Source of the DNA: Neotabrizicola shimadae
GTDB taxonomy: Bacteria; Pseudomonadota; Alphaproteobacteria; Rhodobacterales; Rhodobacteraceae
Assembly: GCF_019623905.1 (NCBI RefSeq)
Contig: NZ_CP069370.1
Coordinates: 310,001 to 374,000 of the forward strand
DNA: 64,000 bases
Reading direction: 5' to 3'
Shown here: piece by piece, positions 1 through 7,926 of the stretch
How the letters are laid out: the number at the start of each line of letters is the position of its first letter
Position numbering within the stretch: the stretch's first letter is position 1
The notes under the pieces: model-generated
What the model was told of the DNA's origin: nothing
Database searches by the model: none
The model's input: the letters and a program-made list of their open reading frames with translations, nothing else
Position numbers and translations under genes: made by a program

Positions 1-546
1 ATCACCGCCGACCTTGGCCTTGTGCCACTTCTTGTGGCCATCGGCCCCAGCTTCGATGACGGCGCCCTCGCGCGCGACATCGCCGGGCGCCTGACCGGGC
101 CGCACATCTGCCTGGACGCCCCGGCCAGCCTGCGCCAGACCGCGGCCGCCATCGCCGGCAGCACGGGCTATGTCGGCGCCTCGATGCATGGCTATGTCAC
201 CGCGGCGGCCTATGACGTACCCGGGGTCATGGTGGCCCGCCCTGCGCATCGCAAGTATTCCGGCCTTGTCGGCCAGCTTGGGCGCCCTGCCGATCTTGTG
301 CGCGACTGGGCCGAAGCCTTCGAGCCGCTGGCCCGCAACCTTGCCGCTCCGGCTGGCCCCGTCATCCCTGCCGCCGTCCACCAGGCGCTCGACCGCCACT
401 GGCAGACCGTTGCCCGCATCCTGCAGGATGGCGACCCCGCCCGCCGGCCGCGACAGAGGCGGTTCCTTGCCCGGTACATGTTGCAGGGCCTGCGGGGGCA
501 GGGCGCGGACTGGCTTTTCCAACCTTTCGTGCGGGGGGCCGCATGA
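1..546 (+). CDS. Polysaccharide pyruvyl transferase family protein, C-terminal part (cut by window edge)
   Basis: The reading frame is open from base 1, so the 5' end lies outside the window; the GTG at 22 is internal. The visible 181 residues match the C-terminal half of the next gene product, sharing VAIGP/VSIGP, GAS(M/L)HGYVTAAAY and VARPAHRKY. That places it in the WcaK/CsaB-like polysaccharide pyruvyl transferase family, which moves a pyruvyl group from phosphoenolpyruvate onto a sugar of an exopolysaccharide or wall polymer. The substrate cannot be read from sequence. Its TGA overlaps the next start codon (ATGA), so the two are probably translationally coupled. The family call rests on the paralogue, since the N-terminal family motif is not visible here. 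Confidence 0.75.
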   Translation: MTADLGLVPLLVAIGPSFDDGALARDIAGRLTGPHICLDAPASLRQTAAAIAGSTGYVGASMHGYVTAAAYDVPGVMVARPAHRKYSGLVGQLGRPADLVRDWAEAFEPLARNLAAPAGPVIPAAVHQALDRHWQTVARILQDGDPARRPRQRRFLARYMLQGLRGQGADWLFQPFVRGAA

Positions 547-1835
547 CGCCCCGCACCGAGGCCGCCCTCCGAACAATCTGGATCTCCGGCGTCTTCGACA
601 TCCGGAACTATGGCGATGCCCTGTTCCCGCTGCTTGCCCGCCATCGGCTGGAGCCGCACGGGTACGAGGTTCGCACCGTCACACCCGCCGGCGGTGCCTG
701 CGGCTGGGCCGAATGTGGCCCCTGCACCCCGGCTGCCGCGCTTCTTTCGGGCGACCTGCCGCTGCACGGCCTGCTGATCGGGGGGGGCAACATCGTCTAC
801 GGCGGCATCCCGGCGAGGGCGCTGTTGCGCAGCGCCCCCTCTGGCGCCGCTGCCGATGTCGCGGACTGGGGCGCCCCTGCCATCTGGCTGGCACCGATGC
901 TGGCCGCCGCGCTGCACGACGTGCCCGTCGCCTGGAACGCCCCCGGTACGCCCTACCCGCTGACCGACCGCTGGCGCGACCTTGCCCAGGCCGCCTTCCG
1001 GGCCAGCAGCCATGTCGCGCTGCGCGATCCGGCAAGCGTGACGCTGGCCGGCGCCCCCCCCGATGTCTCCGTCGTGCCCGATACTGCAGCGGCGCTTGCG
1101 GCGATGTGGCCCTTGTCCGCGCTGGACCCGGCGTTCCGGTCGCTTTTGGCGCGCAAGGGCATCCGGCCGGATGCGCGCTTCATGGCCGTCCACCTGCGCG
1201 ACCGTTCGCTCGCCCCGGACACCCTGCCCACCCTCGCAGCGTGGCTCGACGGGCAATCTCTGGCATCGGGACTCGTGCCGCTTCTCGTCTCCATCGGCCC
1301 CGACCTCGGCGATTCGGACGCGCTTGCCGCGCTGTCCCGCGCCCTGGGCGTACCGCACCTGCTGCTGGACGATCCGCTTGGCCCGCGCGAGATCGCGGCC
1401 GCCATCGCGCACAGCGATTTCTACCTCGGGGCCTCGCTGCACGGCTATGTCACGGCAGCCGCCTATGGCCGCCCGGGGCTTCTGGTGGCGCGGCCTGCCC
1501 ACCGAAAGTACGGCGGTTTCCTTGCCCATCTTGGCCGCTCCGGCGACCTGCGCCGCAGCTGGGACGAGGTGATGGCCGCGCCGCTGCCCGGCCCCGGCCC
1601 GGCCAGCGGCATTCCGGGCGATCTTCTGGCCCAGCTTGACGGGCATTGGGCCTCGGTGCTTGCGGCATTCGCCGATCCCGCCCGCCACGGCGCCCAAAGG
1701 GGAGAGTTCCTGCGCCGTGCTGTTGCCGCTGGCCTGACCGATGCGGCAGGCCCCGAATGGCTGCTGCGGCCCTTTCTGCACGATGGTCCGGCGCTGACAC
1801 CCCGTCAGGCAACGGAAGGTACGACCCATGACTGA
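543..1835 (+). CDS. Polysaccharide pyruvyl transferase family protein
   Basis: A full-length protein of 430 residues. Near the N-terminus it has FDIRNYGDALFP (about residues 19-30), the Gly-Asn/Asp segment typical of pyruvyl transferases, then an IGGGN stretch near residue 80. The C-terminal half carries GASLHGYVTAAAY and VARPAHRKYGG. By family it would transfer pyruvate from PEP to a saccharide, in the cytoplasm before export. It overlaps both neighbours (4 bases upstream, 8 downstream), which fits one transcript with the acyl-AMP ligase, P450 and carrier protein. It looks like a tandem duplicate of the preceding gene, with roughly half of residues identical by eye over the last 170 positions. 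The two copies may act on different sugars. Confidence 0.8.
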   Translation: MTPRTEAALRTIWISGVFDIRNYGDALFPLLARHRLEPHGYEVRTVTPAGGACGWAECGPCTPAAALLSGDLPLHGLLIGGGNIVYGGIPARALLRSAPSGAAADVADWGAPAIWLAPMLAAALHDVPVAWNAPGTPYPLTDRWRDLAQAAFRASSHVALRDPASVTLAGAPPDVSVVPDTAAALAAMWPLSALDPAFRSLLARKGIRPDARFMAVHLRDRSLAPDTLPTLAAWLDGQSLASGLVPLLVSIGPDLGDSDALAALSRALGVPHLLLDDPLGPREIAAAIAHSDFYLGASLHGYVTAAAYGRPGLLVARPAHRKYGGFLAHLGRSGDLRRSWDEVMAAPLPGPGPASGIPGDLLAQLDGHWASVLAAFADPARHGAQRGEFLRRAVAAGLTDAAGPEWLLRPFLHDGPALTPRQATEGTTHD

Positions 1836-3480
1836 CCCACGGCATCCCCGCTCGTTCGATACCATCGTCGATCTTGTCGCCTGGCGCGGGGCAGGGCAGG
1901 GCGACCGCCCGGCCCTGTCCTTCCTGGACCGTGGCGAAGAGATCACCGCCCAGGACAGCTATGTCACCCTTCTGACCCAGGCCCGCTCTGTCGCCGCCGG
2001 CCTGCGTGCGGCAGGGCTGACGGGCCGCCCCGTGCTGCTCTGCCTGCCCTCGGGGCTCGACTTCGTGCGCTGCTTCCTCGGCTGCCTTCTGGCGCAGGTG
2101 GTGGTCGCCCCGGCGCCGGGCCTGGAAACCCGCCGGGGGCTGGACCGCGTCGTCTCGATGGCCGGCGACTTCCGCCCCGCCGCGGTGATCGCACCGGATC
2201 GCGCGCCGCCCGCCGCGCTGGCCGCGGCGCTGCCGCCCGGATGCCTCCACCTTGCCGCCGCCGATCTGCTCGCGGGACCGCCCGCCGCAGACCTGCCTAG
2301 TCCGGGCGCCGATGATATCGCCTTCGTGCAGTACACCTCTGGCTCGCTCGGCACGCCGCGCGGCGTGGTGGTCACGCACCGCAACATCATGGCCAACCAG
2401 GCGATGATCGCCACCGGCTTCGGCCATGACGAAAGCCTGGTGGGCGTCAACTGGCTGCCCCTGCATCACGACATGGGCCTCTGCGGCTCCATCCTGCAAA
2501 CGCTCTACATCGGCGGCCAGTGTCACGTCATGTCGCCGCTTTCCTTCCTGCAGCGCCCGCTGCGCTGGCTGCGCGCCATGGACAGCCTGGCCGGCACCAC
2601 CAGCGGCGGCCCCAACTTCGGCTTCGAGCTTTGCCTGCGCCAGGTGAACCTGGACGAGGCGCAAAGGCTCGACCTCTCGCGCTGGCGCGTGGCCTTCTGC
2701 GGGGCCGAGCCGATCCGCCCCCAGGTCCTGCGCGACTTCGCCGCCCGCTTCGCGCCCGCGGGTTTCGATCCTTCCGCGCTGCACCCCTGCTACGGGCTGG
2801 CCGAGGCGACGCTTTTCGTCACCAGCGGCGCGCCCGGTACGGGGATGCACAGCCGGATGCTGTCCACTGAGTCGGTCTCCTGCGGCCGCCCGGTCGGCGA
2901 GGGTCGCGTCCGCATCCTGGCGCCGGACGGCACCTCCGCACCCGAGGGCACCAACGGCGAGGTCGTGATCGGCGGCCCGCATGTCAGCCCCGGGTTCTGG
3001 GACGGCGCCACCGCCGCTGCCCGCCCGGACCCCGCCCGCGAGGTCGAGCTGGAGCGCAGCCGCTACCTGCGCACCGGGGACATCGGCACCCTTGTGGGCG
3101 GCGACCTGCACATCCTGGGCCGCAGCCGCGACATGATCATCCTGCGCGGCACCAAGATCCATGCCGAGGATGTCGAGGCCACGGTGATGGCCGGATCCGC
3201 CGGTGACGTGACCGCCGCGGCCGCCTTCGCCCTGACCGACGACACCGGCGACCGGCTGGCGGTCGTCTGCGAAACCGCCCTTCCCGCCATCCCCGCCGAA
3301 CTGCGCCGCCACCTGTCGGGCCGCATCGGCGAGACGCATGGCATCCTGCCTCAGCCGCTGGTCTTCGTGCGGGCCGGCGCGATCCCCCGCTCGGCCAATG
3401 GCAAGCTGCGCCGGTCCGCCTGCCGCGAGGCGCTGCTGGCCAACCGCCTGGGCAGCCCCAAGCCCGAGACCCCCGCATGA
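1828..3480 (+). CDS. Fatty acyl-AMP ligase (adenylate-forming enzyme)
   Basis: Adenylates a carboxylic acid, probably a fatty acid, with ATP. The 550-residue protein has the ATP-binding loop YTSGSLGTPRG near residue 169, YGLAEATLFV near 322, VSCGRP near 352, YLRTGD near 413 and a C-terminal NGKLRR with the usual catalytic lysine near 526. GLAEATLFV followed by VSCGRP is characteristic of fatty acyl-AMP ligases, which hand the acyl adenylate to a carrier protein's phosphopantetheine rather than to CoA. The carrier encoded at 4687 is the obvious acceptor. The stretch between those two motifs looks shorter than in mycobacterial FAALs as I remember them, so a CoA ligase activity is not fully excluded. 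Start overlaps the upstream stop by 8 bases. Confidence 0.85.
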   Translation: MTDPRHPRSFDTIVDLVAWRGAGQGDRPALSFLDRGEEITAQDSYVTLLTQARSVAAGLRAAGLTGRPVLLCLPSGLDFVRCFLGCLLAQVVVAPAPGLETRRGLDRVVSMAGDFRPAAVIAPDRAPPAALAAALPPGCLHLAAADLLAGPPAADLPSPGADDIAFVQYTSGSLGTPRGVVVTHRNIMANQAMIATGFGHDESLVGVNWLPLHHDMGLCGSILQTLYIGGQCHVMSPLSFLQRPLRWLRAMDSLAGTTSGGPNFGFELCLRQVNLDEAQRLDLSRWRVAFCGAEPIRPQVLRDFAARFAPAGFDPSALHPCYGLAEATLFVTSGAPGTGMHSRMLSTESVSCGRPVGEGRVRILAPDGTSAPEGTNGEVVIGGPHVSPGFWDGATAAARPDPAREVELERSRYLRTGDIGTLVGGDLHILGRSRDMIILRGTKIHAEDVEATVMAGSAGDVTAAAAFALTDDTGDRLAVVCETALPAIPAELRRHLSGRIGETHGILPQPLVFVRAGAIPRSANGKLRRSACREALLANRLGSPKPETPA

Positions 3481-4685
3481 CCGCCGCGCCGCTCTCCATC
3501 CCCGGCTTTGTGGTCCCCCCCGATCACGGCCCCCCGCGCTGGAGCCCGCAGGACCGCGCCTGGCAGGTCACGCGCTTTGCCGACGTACAGGCGCTTCTTC
3601 GCGAACCGGCAGTGCGGGTGAACGAGGTCCAGGATCGCATCGACCGCATCGCCAAGGGAAGCGGAAGCGACCTCTCGTCCCTCTCTACACTCGTCGGCGG
3701 CATCCTGTTGTTCCGCAATCCGCCGTTCCACACCCGTGGCCGCCAATTCATCCAGCGCGCCCTGATCGAGCTTCGGCCGGCATTGTCCGAACAGGCGTTG
3801 CGCCCGCTGATCCGTGGCGTCCTCCTCGATGCCGCTGCGGCGGGCAAGGTCGAGGCGATGGCCGCGATCTGCAACAACCTTCCCTTTACAGTGGTCGGCT
3901 CCTCCCTTGGGGTCTCGCAGGCCACACTTGACGCCATGCGCCGGTCGGGAAGCAACATCGCCGATGCCTGCCTTCCGGGTCTGCTGCCGCGCGACCTGTC
4001 GCGGATCGAACTCGAAGCGCGCGAGGTGCTGGCCTCCCTCTCCGACGATGTCGCCCGCGCCGCCGCCAACAGGGGCGCGAACCGCGCCGCCGGCATCGCG
4101 CGCCTGCTTGACCTCAACGCTGCCGAGTTCGGGTTCTCGCAAGACGAAGTCACGGCTCTGGTGTTCTTCATCCTTCTTGCCGGAGCCGAAACCACAACGG
4201 CCTTTCTTGGCACCTCCCTCTATCTGCTCCTGGCGCAACCCGGCCTCTGCCGCGACCTGCGTGCCGATCCGGGCCGCATCCCCGCCGCGCTCGAGGAATG
4301 TCTGCGCATCGCCACCCCCCTGCGCTGGCTCTCGCCCCGGCGCGTGCCGGCGGGCACACGCATCGGCGGGATCGAGTTTTCCGACAGCGAGCCGCTCGTC
4401 GGCCTGATCGAGATCGCCCATCACGACCCGGCCGCCTATCCCGACCCCGGCCGGTTCGACATCAACCGCCGGGGCCCGCCCCATCTGGCCTTTGCCCTGG
4501 GCGGGCGGTCCTGCCTTGGTGCGGGACTGTCGCGCCTGCAGGGGCGCCTCTTGATCGAGACGGTCTTGCAGGACACCGAAGCCGAACTCGCCGACAGCCG
4601 GCCCCAATGGCAAGAACACACCACGATGCGCCGGCTGGTCGAATTGAACCTTCACATGAAACCGCAACGAAAGAGCACGGTCTGA
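3477..4685 (+). CDS. Cytochrome P450
   Basis: A soluble bacterial-type P450 of 402 residues with no N-terminal membrane anchor. The I-helix oxygen-activation motif AGAETTT lies near residue 235, the K-helix ExxR is ECLR near 272, and the heme-binding loop FALGGRSCLG places the thiolate ligand at about Cys346. It begins four bases before the acyl-AMP ligase stop (ATGA) and is followed one base later by the carrier protein gene. That arrangement suggests it oxidises an acyl chain held on the carrier, as BioI and some NRPS-linked P450s do; this is inference. No dedicated ferredoxin or reductase is encoded in the visible part of the cluster, so redox partners must come from elsewhere. Confidence 0.92.
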   Translation: MTAAPLSIPGFVVPPDHGPPRWSPQDRAWQVTRFADVQALLREPAVRVNEVQDRIDRIAKGSGSDLSSLSTLVGGILLFRNPPFHTRGRQFIQRALIELRPALSEQALRPLIRGVLLDAAAAGKVEAMAAICNNLPFTVVGSSLGVSQATLDAMRRSGSNIADACLPGLLPRDLSRIELEAREVLASLSDDVARAAANRGANRAAGIARLLDLNAAEFGFSQDEVTALVFFILLAGAETTTAFLGTSLYLLLAQPGLCRDLRADPGRIPAALEECLRIATPLRWLSPRRVPAGTRIGGIEFSDSEPLVGLIEIAHHDPAAYPDPGRFDINRRGPPHLAFALGGRSCLGAGLSRLQGRLLIETVLQDTEAELADSRPQWQEHTTMRRLVELNLHMKPQRKSTV

Positions 4686-4686
4686 C

Positions 4687-4950
4687 ATGAACGAAACGAC
4701 GAAGATCGAAGCCGCCGCCCTCAGGGACTGGCTCGTGTCCTATGTGGGCGCCGTGCTGGATCTCGATGTCGAGACCATCTCGACCGCCGCTCCTTTCGAC
4801 AGCTACGGCTTCGATTCTGTCGAGGCGGTCATCATGGCCGGCGTGCTGGAAGAGGAATTCTCCATCCGCATCGACCCGACCATGGTGTTCGACGATCCCT
4901 CCATCGATGGCGTCGTCGCGGCCCTGCGCTCCGCCGGCCTCGTGCGCTGA
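4687..4950 (+). CDS. Acyl carrier protein, stand-alone
   Basis: An 87-residue phosphopantetheine-binding carrier protein. The attachment site is Ser44 within YGFDSVEA, followed by the expected helix II and the acidic EEEF segment. Length and fold signature match discrete carrier proteins of the PKS/NRPS and lipid type rather than the housekeeping AcpP, whose motif is normally DSLD. Its place directly after the acyl-AMP ligase and P450 indicates a dedicated carrier that receives the activated acyl group. No phosphopantetheinyl transferase lies nearby, so the cell's general enzyme would be needed to make the holo form. Confidence 0.9.
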   Translation: MNETTKIEAAALRDWLVSYVGAVLDLDVETISTAAPFDSYGFDSVEAVIMAGVLEEEFSIRIDPTMVFDDPSIDGVVAALRSAGLVR

Positions 4951-4953
4951 TCC

Positions 4954-5829
4954 ATGCCCGCGTCCAGTCCGGCGGCCAGCATCGTCGTCATCAGCTACAA
5001 GATGGCGCGCGCCCTGCCGCGAACGCTCCTGTCGTTGTCGCCCGGCTACCAGCGTGACTGCCCGCCCGGCACGATCGAGGTCATCCTGGTCGACAACGGC
5101 TCGCCGGTCCCCCCGCGCGCCGAAGATTTCGCCGGCCTCGGCCTCGACCTCACGGTCGTGCACTGGCCTGCGGGCGATGTCTCGCCCATCGCGGCGCTGA
5201 ACCACGGCCTCTCGCTCGCCCGCGCGCCGCTTGTCTGCGCCTGGATCGACGGCGCGCGCCTGGCCTCGCCCGGCCTCGTCTCGGCCTCTCTGCGCGCCGC
5301 CAGCCTGCATCCTCGCCCGGTCATCGCCTCGCCCAATTATCACCTCGGCCCGGCGCACCAGTACATCTCGATCCACCAGGGCTATTCCGAGGCCGAGGAG
5401 GATCGCCTTCTCGCCTCGATCGGCTGGCCCGATCAGGGCTACCGGCTTTACGACATCTCCACCCCGGTCTGGAAATCCGGAGAGACCGACCGGATGCTGG
5501 AAACCAACGCCCTCTTTCTGACGCGGCAGATGTGGGATGAACTCGGCGGCTACGACGCGCGCTTCACCAGCTTGGGCGGCGGGGCCGGCAACTGCGATGT
5601 CTTCATCCGCGCCTGCGAAGCGCCCGGCGCCCAGCTCATCCGCCTGCGCGGCGAGGCGACCTTCCATCAGCTTCACGGCGGTACCACCAGCAACGCGCCC
5701 AACTTCGCCATCGACGTCGCCAAGGACATCAGCCGCGAATACTACCGCCTGCGCCGCCGCCCGCTCATCGGTGTAAAGGACCCCGGCTGGATCTTCGAAG
5801 CCGGGCCGGACGGTCGCGGAAAGCTCTGA
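4954..5829 (+). CDS. Glycosyltransferase family 2-like protein
   Basis: A 291-residue GT-A type glycosyltransferase. The N-terminal SIVVISYK strand and VILVDNGS (near residue 46) are the classic GT2 nucleotide-sugar binding start. The position normally holding the metal-binding DXD reads WIDGAR, so the second acidic residue is missing. The later [22 protein letters not shown] is the usual GT2 acceptor-side segment. No membrane helices are evident, so it would act at the inner face of the membrane or in the cytoplasm. It is the last gene of the cluster, three bases after the carrier protein gene, and ends 21 bases before the tRNA gene. Donor and acceptor are unknown; it could glycosylate the lipid product or extend the pyruvylated polysaccharide. 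Confidence 0.8.
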   Translation: MPASSPAASIVVISYKMARALPRTLLSLSPGYQRDCPPGTIEVILVDNGSPVPPRAEDFAGLGLDLTVVHWPAGDVSPIAALNHGLSLARAPLVCAWIDGARLASPGLVSASLRAASLHPRPVIASPNYHLGPAHQYISIHQGYSEAEEDRLLASIGWPDQGYRLYDISTPVWKSGETDRMLETNALFLTRQMWDELGGYDARFTSLGGGAGNCDVFIRACEAPGAQLIRLRGEATFHQLHGGTTSNAPNFAIDVAKDISREYYRLRRRPLIGVKDPGWIFEAGPDGRGKL

Positions 5830-5850
5830 CAGCCCGCCCGAAGGACCAGA

Positions 5851-5925
5851 TGGTGCCGGATGAGGGACTTGAACCCCCGACCTTCGCTTTACAAGAGCGC
5901 TGCACTACCGCTGTGCTAATCCGGC
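5851..5925 (-). tRNA. tRNA-Thr (anticodon TGT), CCA encoded
   Basis: Read on the minus strand this folds as a 75-base tRNA including an encoded CCA (plus-strand TGG, 5851-5853). The acceptor stem pairs GCCGGAT (5919-5925) with its complement at 5855-5861. The anticodon loop is CTTGTAA, giving anticodon TGT (bases 5891-5893) for ACA threonine codons, and the T arm carries GGTTCAAGTCC. The first pair of the anticodon stem is a G-A mismatch, which is tolerable. Its 3' end points at the lipid/polysaccharide cluster, the side on which tRNA-targeting integrases deposit DNA. Confidence 0.95.
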
Positions 5926-5934
5926 CCGGACAGG

Positions 5935-5963
5935 GCCATAGCACGCACCCCCCAATCCCGCAA
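5935..5963 (-). promoter_or_regulatory. Putative promoter of tRNA-Thr
   Basis: On the minus strand TTGCGG (5958-5963) is followed after exactly 17 bases by TATGGC (5935-5940), ten bases ahead of the mature tRNA 5' end. Spacing and position suit a housekeeping sigma factor; the -10 match is partial. Confidence 0.45.
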
Positions 5964-6038
5964 TCCTGCGCGATCCCCCTTGAACCTTGGCGCGCCAACG
6001 CTCATTCACTTGATGATCGCCACGACCGGAGAGCCATC

Positions 6039-7877
6039 ATGCCCGCCTACCGTTCCCGCACCACCACCCACGGCCGCAACATGGCGGGCGCACGGGGCCT
6101 CTGGCGCGCCACCGGGATGAAGGACGGCGATTTCGGCAAACCCATCATCGCCATCGTCAACTCCTTCACCCAGTTCGTCCCCGGCCACGTCCACCTCAAG
6201 GACCTGGGCCAGCTCGTCGCGCGCGAGGTCGAAGCCGCGGGCGGCGTGGCGAAGGAATTCAACACCATCGCGGTCGATGACGGCATCGCCATGGGCCACG
6301 ACGGGATGCTCTACTCGCTTCCCTCGCGCGAGATCATCGCCGACTCGGTGGAATACATGGTCAACGCCCATTGCGCCGACGCCATGGTCTGCATCTCGAA
6401 CTGCGACAAGATCACCCCCGGCATGCTCATGGCCGCCATGCGGCTGAACATCCCGGCGGTGTTCGTCAGCGGCGGGCCGATGGAGGCCGGCAAGGTCGTG
6501 GTGAAGGGCAAGGAGGTCGCCCTCGACCTGGTGGATGCCATGGTCTCGGCCGCCGACGACAAGTATTCCGACGAAGAGGTCGAGGCCATCGAAAAGGCCG
6601 CCTGCCCGACCTGCGGCTCCTGCTCGGGCATGTTCACCGCCAATTCCATGAACTGCCTGACCGAGGCGCTCGGCCTCTCGCTGCCCGGCAACGGCTCCAC
6701 CCTTGCCACCCATGCCGACCGCAAGCGCCTGTTCGTCGAGGCCGGGCACCTGGCCGTGGATCTGGCCAAACGGTACTACGAGCAGGACGACGCCAGCATC
6801 CTGCCGCGGAACGTCGCCTCGAAGAAGGCGTTTGAAAATGCGATGGCGCTGGATATCGCCATGGGCGGATCGACCAACACCATCCTGCACATCCTGGCCG
6901 CCGCACATGAAGGCGGGATCGACTTCACCCAGGACGACATCGACCAGCTCAGCCGCCGCGTGCCCTGCCTGTGCAAGGTCGCACCCGCCAAGTCCGATGT
7001 GCACATGGAAGATGTCCACCGCGCTGGCGGCATCATGTCCATCCTGGGCCAGCTCGACAACGCGGGCCTCCTGCACCGCGACGTGCCCACCGTCCATTCG
7101 CCCACCCTCGGCGCCGCGCTGGACCACTGGGACATCAGCCGCACCAACCACGAGAACGTGCGCACCTTCTTCCGTGCCGCGCCCGGCAACGTGCGCAGCG
7201 CCACCGCCTTCAGCCAGGAAAAGCGCTATGCCGAACTGGATCTCGACCGCGAAAAGGGCGTGATCCGCTCGGTGGAGCACGCCTTCACCAAGGAAGGCGG
7301 TCTTGCCGTGCTGAAGGGCAACATCGCCCCCGACGGCTGCATCGTGAAGACGGCCGGGGTGGATGAGTCCATCTTCGTCTTCTCGGGTCCGGCGCGGGTT
7401 TTCGAAAGCCAGGATGCCGCCGTCTCGGCCATCCTGACCAACAAGATCAAGGAAGGCGACGTGGTGGTGATCCGCTACGAAGGCCCGAAGGGCGGGCCGG
7501 GGATGCAGGAAATGCTGTATCCGACCAGCTACCTGAAGTCGAAAGGCCTGGGCAAGGCTTGCGCGCTCATCACCGACGGTCGCTTCTCGGGCGGCACATC
7601 GGGCCTGTCCATCGGGCACGTCTCGCCCGAGGCGGCCGCGGGTGGCACCATCGGCCTCGTCCGCGACGGCGACATGGTGGATATCGACATCCCCCGCCGC
7701 ACCATCTCGGTCCGCGTTTCGGAAACCGAACTCGCCGCCCGCCGCGCCGAACAGGACAAACTGGGCTGGAAGCCCGCCAAACCCCGCACCCGCAAGGTCA
7801 GCCAGGCGCTGCGCGCCTATGCGCTCTTCGCCACTTCGGCCGACACCGGCGCCGTGCGCAAGCTTCCGGGCGAATGA
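6039..7877 (+). CDS. ilvD: Dihydroxy-acid dehydratase
   Basis: Dehydrates 2,3-dihydroxy-isovalerate and 2,3-dihydroxy-3-methylvalerate to the keto acids that precede valine and isoleucine. Translation from the ATG at 6039 gives 612 residues, the normal length, beginning [19 protein letters not shown]. The cluster-binding cysteines are visible in [10 protein letters not shown] and in [17 protein letters not shown], and the C-terminal [20 protein letters not shown]-type segment ([20 protein letters not shown]) is canonical. The frame is open further upstream, but that part overlaps the tRNA gene and is not conserved-looking. It stands alone, with the tRNA on one side and a convergent DUF1254 gene on the other. 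No leader peptide or attenuator is seen. Confidence 0.97.
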   Translation: MPAYRSRTTTHGRNMAGARGLWRATGMKDGDFGKPIIAIVNSFTQFVPGHVHLKDLGQLVAREVEAAGGVAKEFNTIAVDDGIAMGHDGMLYSLPSREIIADSVEYMVNAHCADAMVCISNCDKITPGMLMAAMRLNIPAVFVSGGPMEAGKVVVKGKEVALDLVDAMVSAADDKYSDEEVEAIEKAACPTCGSCSGMFTANSMNCLTEALGLSLPGNGSTLATHADRKRLFVEAGHLAVDLAKRYYEQDDASILPRNVASKKAFENAMALDIAMGGSTNTILHILAAAHEGGIDFTQDDIDQLSRRVPCLCKVAPAKSDVHMEDVHRAGGIMSILGQLDNAGLLHRDVPTVHSPTLGAALDHWDISRTNHENVRTFFRAAPGNVRSATAFSQEKRYAELDLDREKGVIRSVEHAFTKEGGLAVLKGNIAPDGCIVKTAGVDESIFVFSGPARVFESQDAAVSAILTNKIKEGDVVVIRYEGPKGGPGMQEMLYPTSYLKSKGLGKACALITDGRFSGGTSGLSIGHVSPEAAAGGTIGLVRDGDMVDIDIPRRTISVRVSETELAARRAEQDKLGWKPAKPRTRKVSQALRAYALFATSADTGAVRKLPGE

Positions 7878-7880
7878 GAC

Positions 7881-7904
7881 CCCGTCCCGGCGAAAGCCGG
7901 GGCC
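7881..7904. repeat. REP-like hairpin between convergent genes
   Basis: CCCGGC (7886-7891) and GCCGGG (7896-7901) enclose a GAAA tetraloop just after the ilvD stop. There is no T-tract. Hairpins of the form CCGGCGAAAGCCGG recur between genes in many alphaproteobacteria, so this may be a dispersed repeat used as a bidirectional 3'-end stabiliser or weak terminator. Confidence 0.4.
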
Positions 7905-7926
7905 TGGCGGCCCCAGCCCGCCCGGC

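Noticed and set aside
5850-6038. An N-terminal extension of ilvD running through the tRNA gene
   Set aside because: It overlaps a clear tRNA, has no family sequence, and the ATG at 6039 gives the usual 612 residues.
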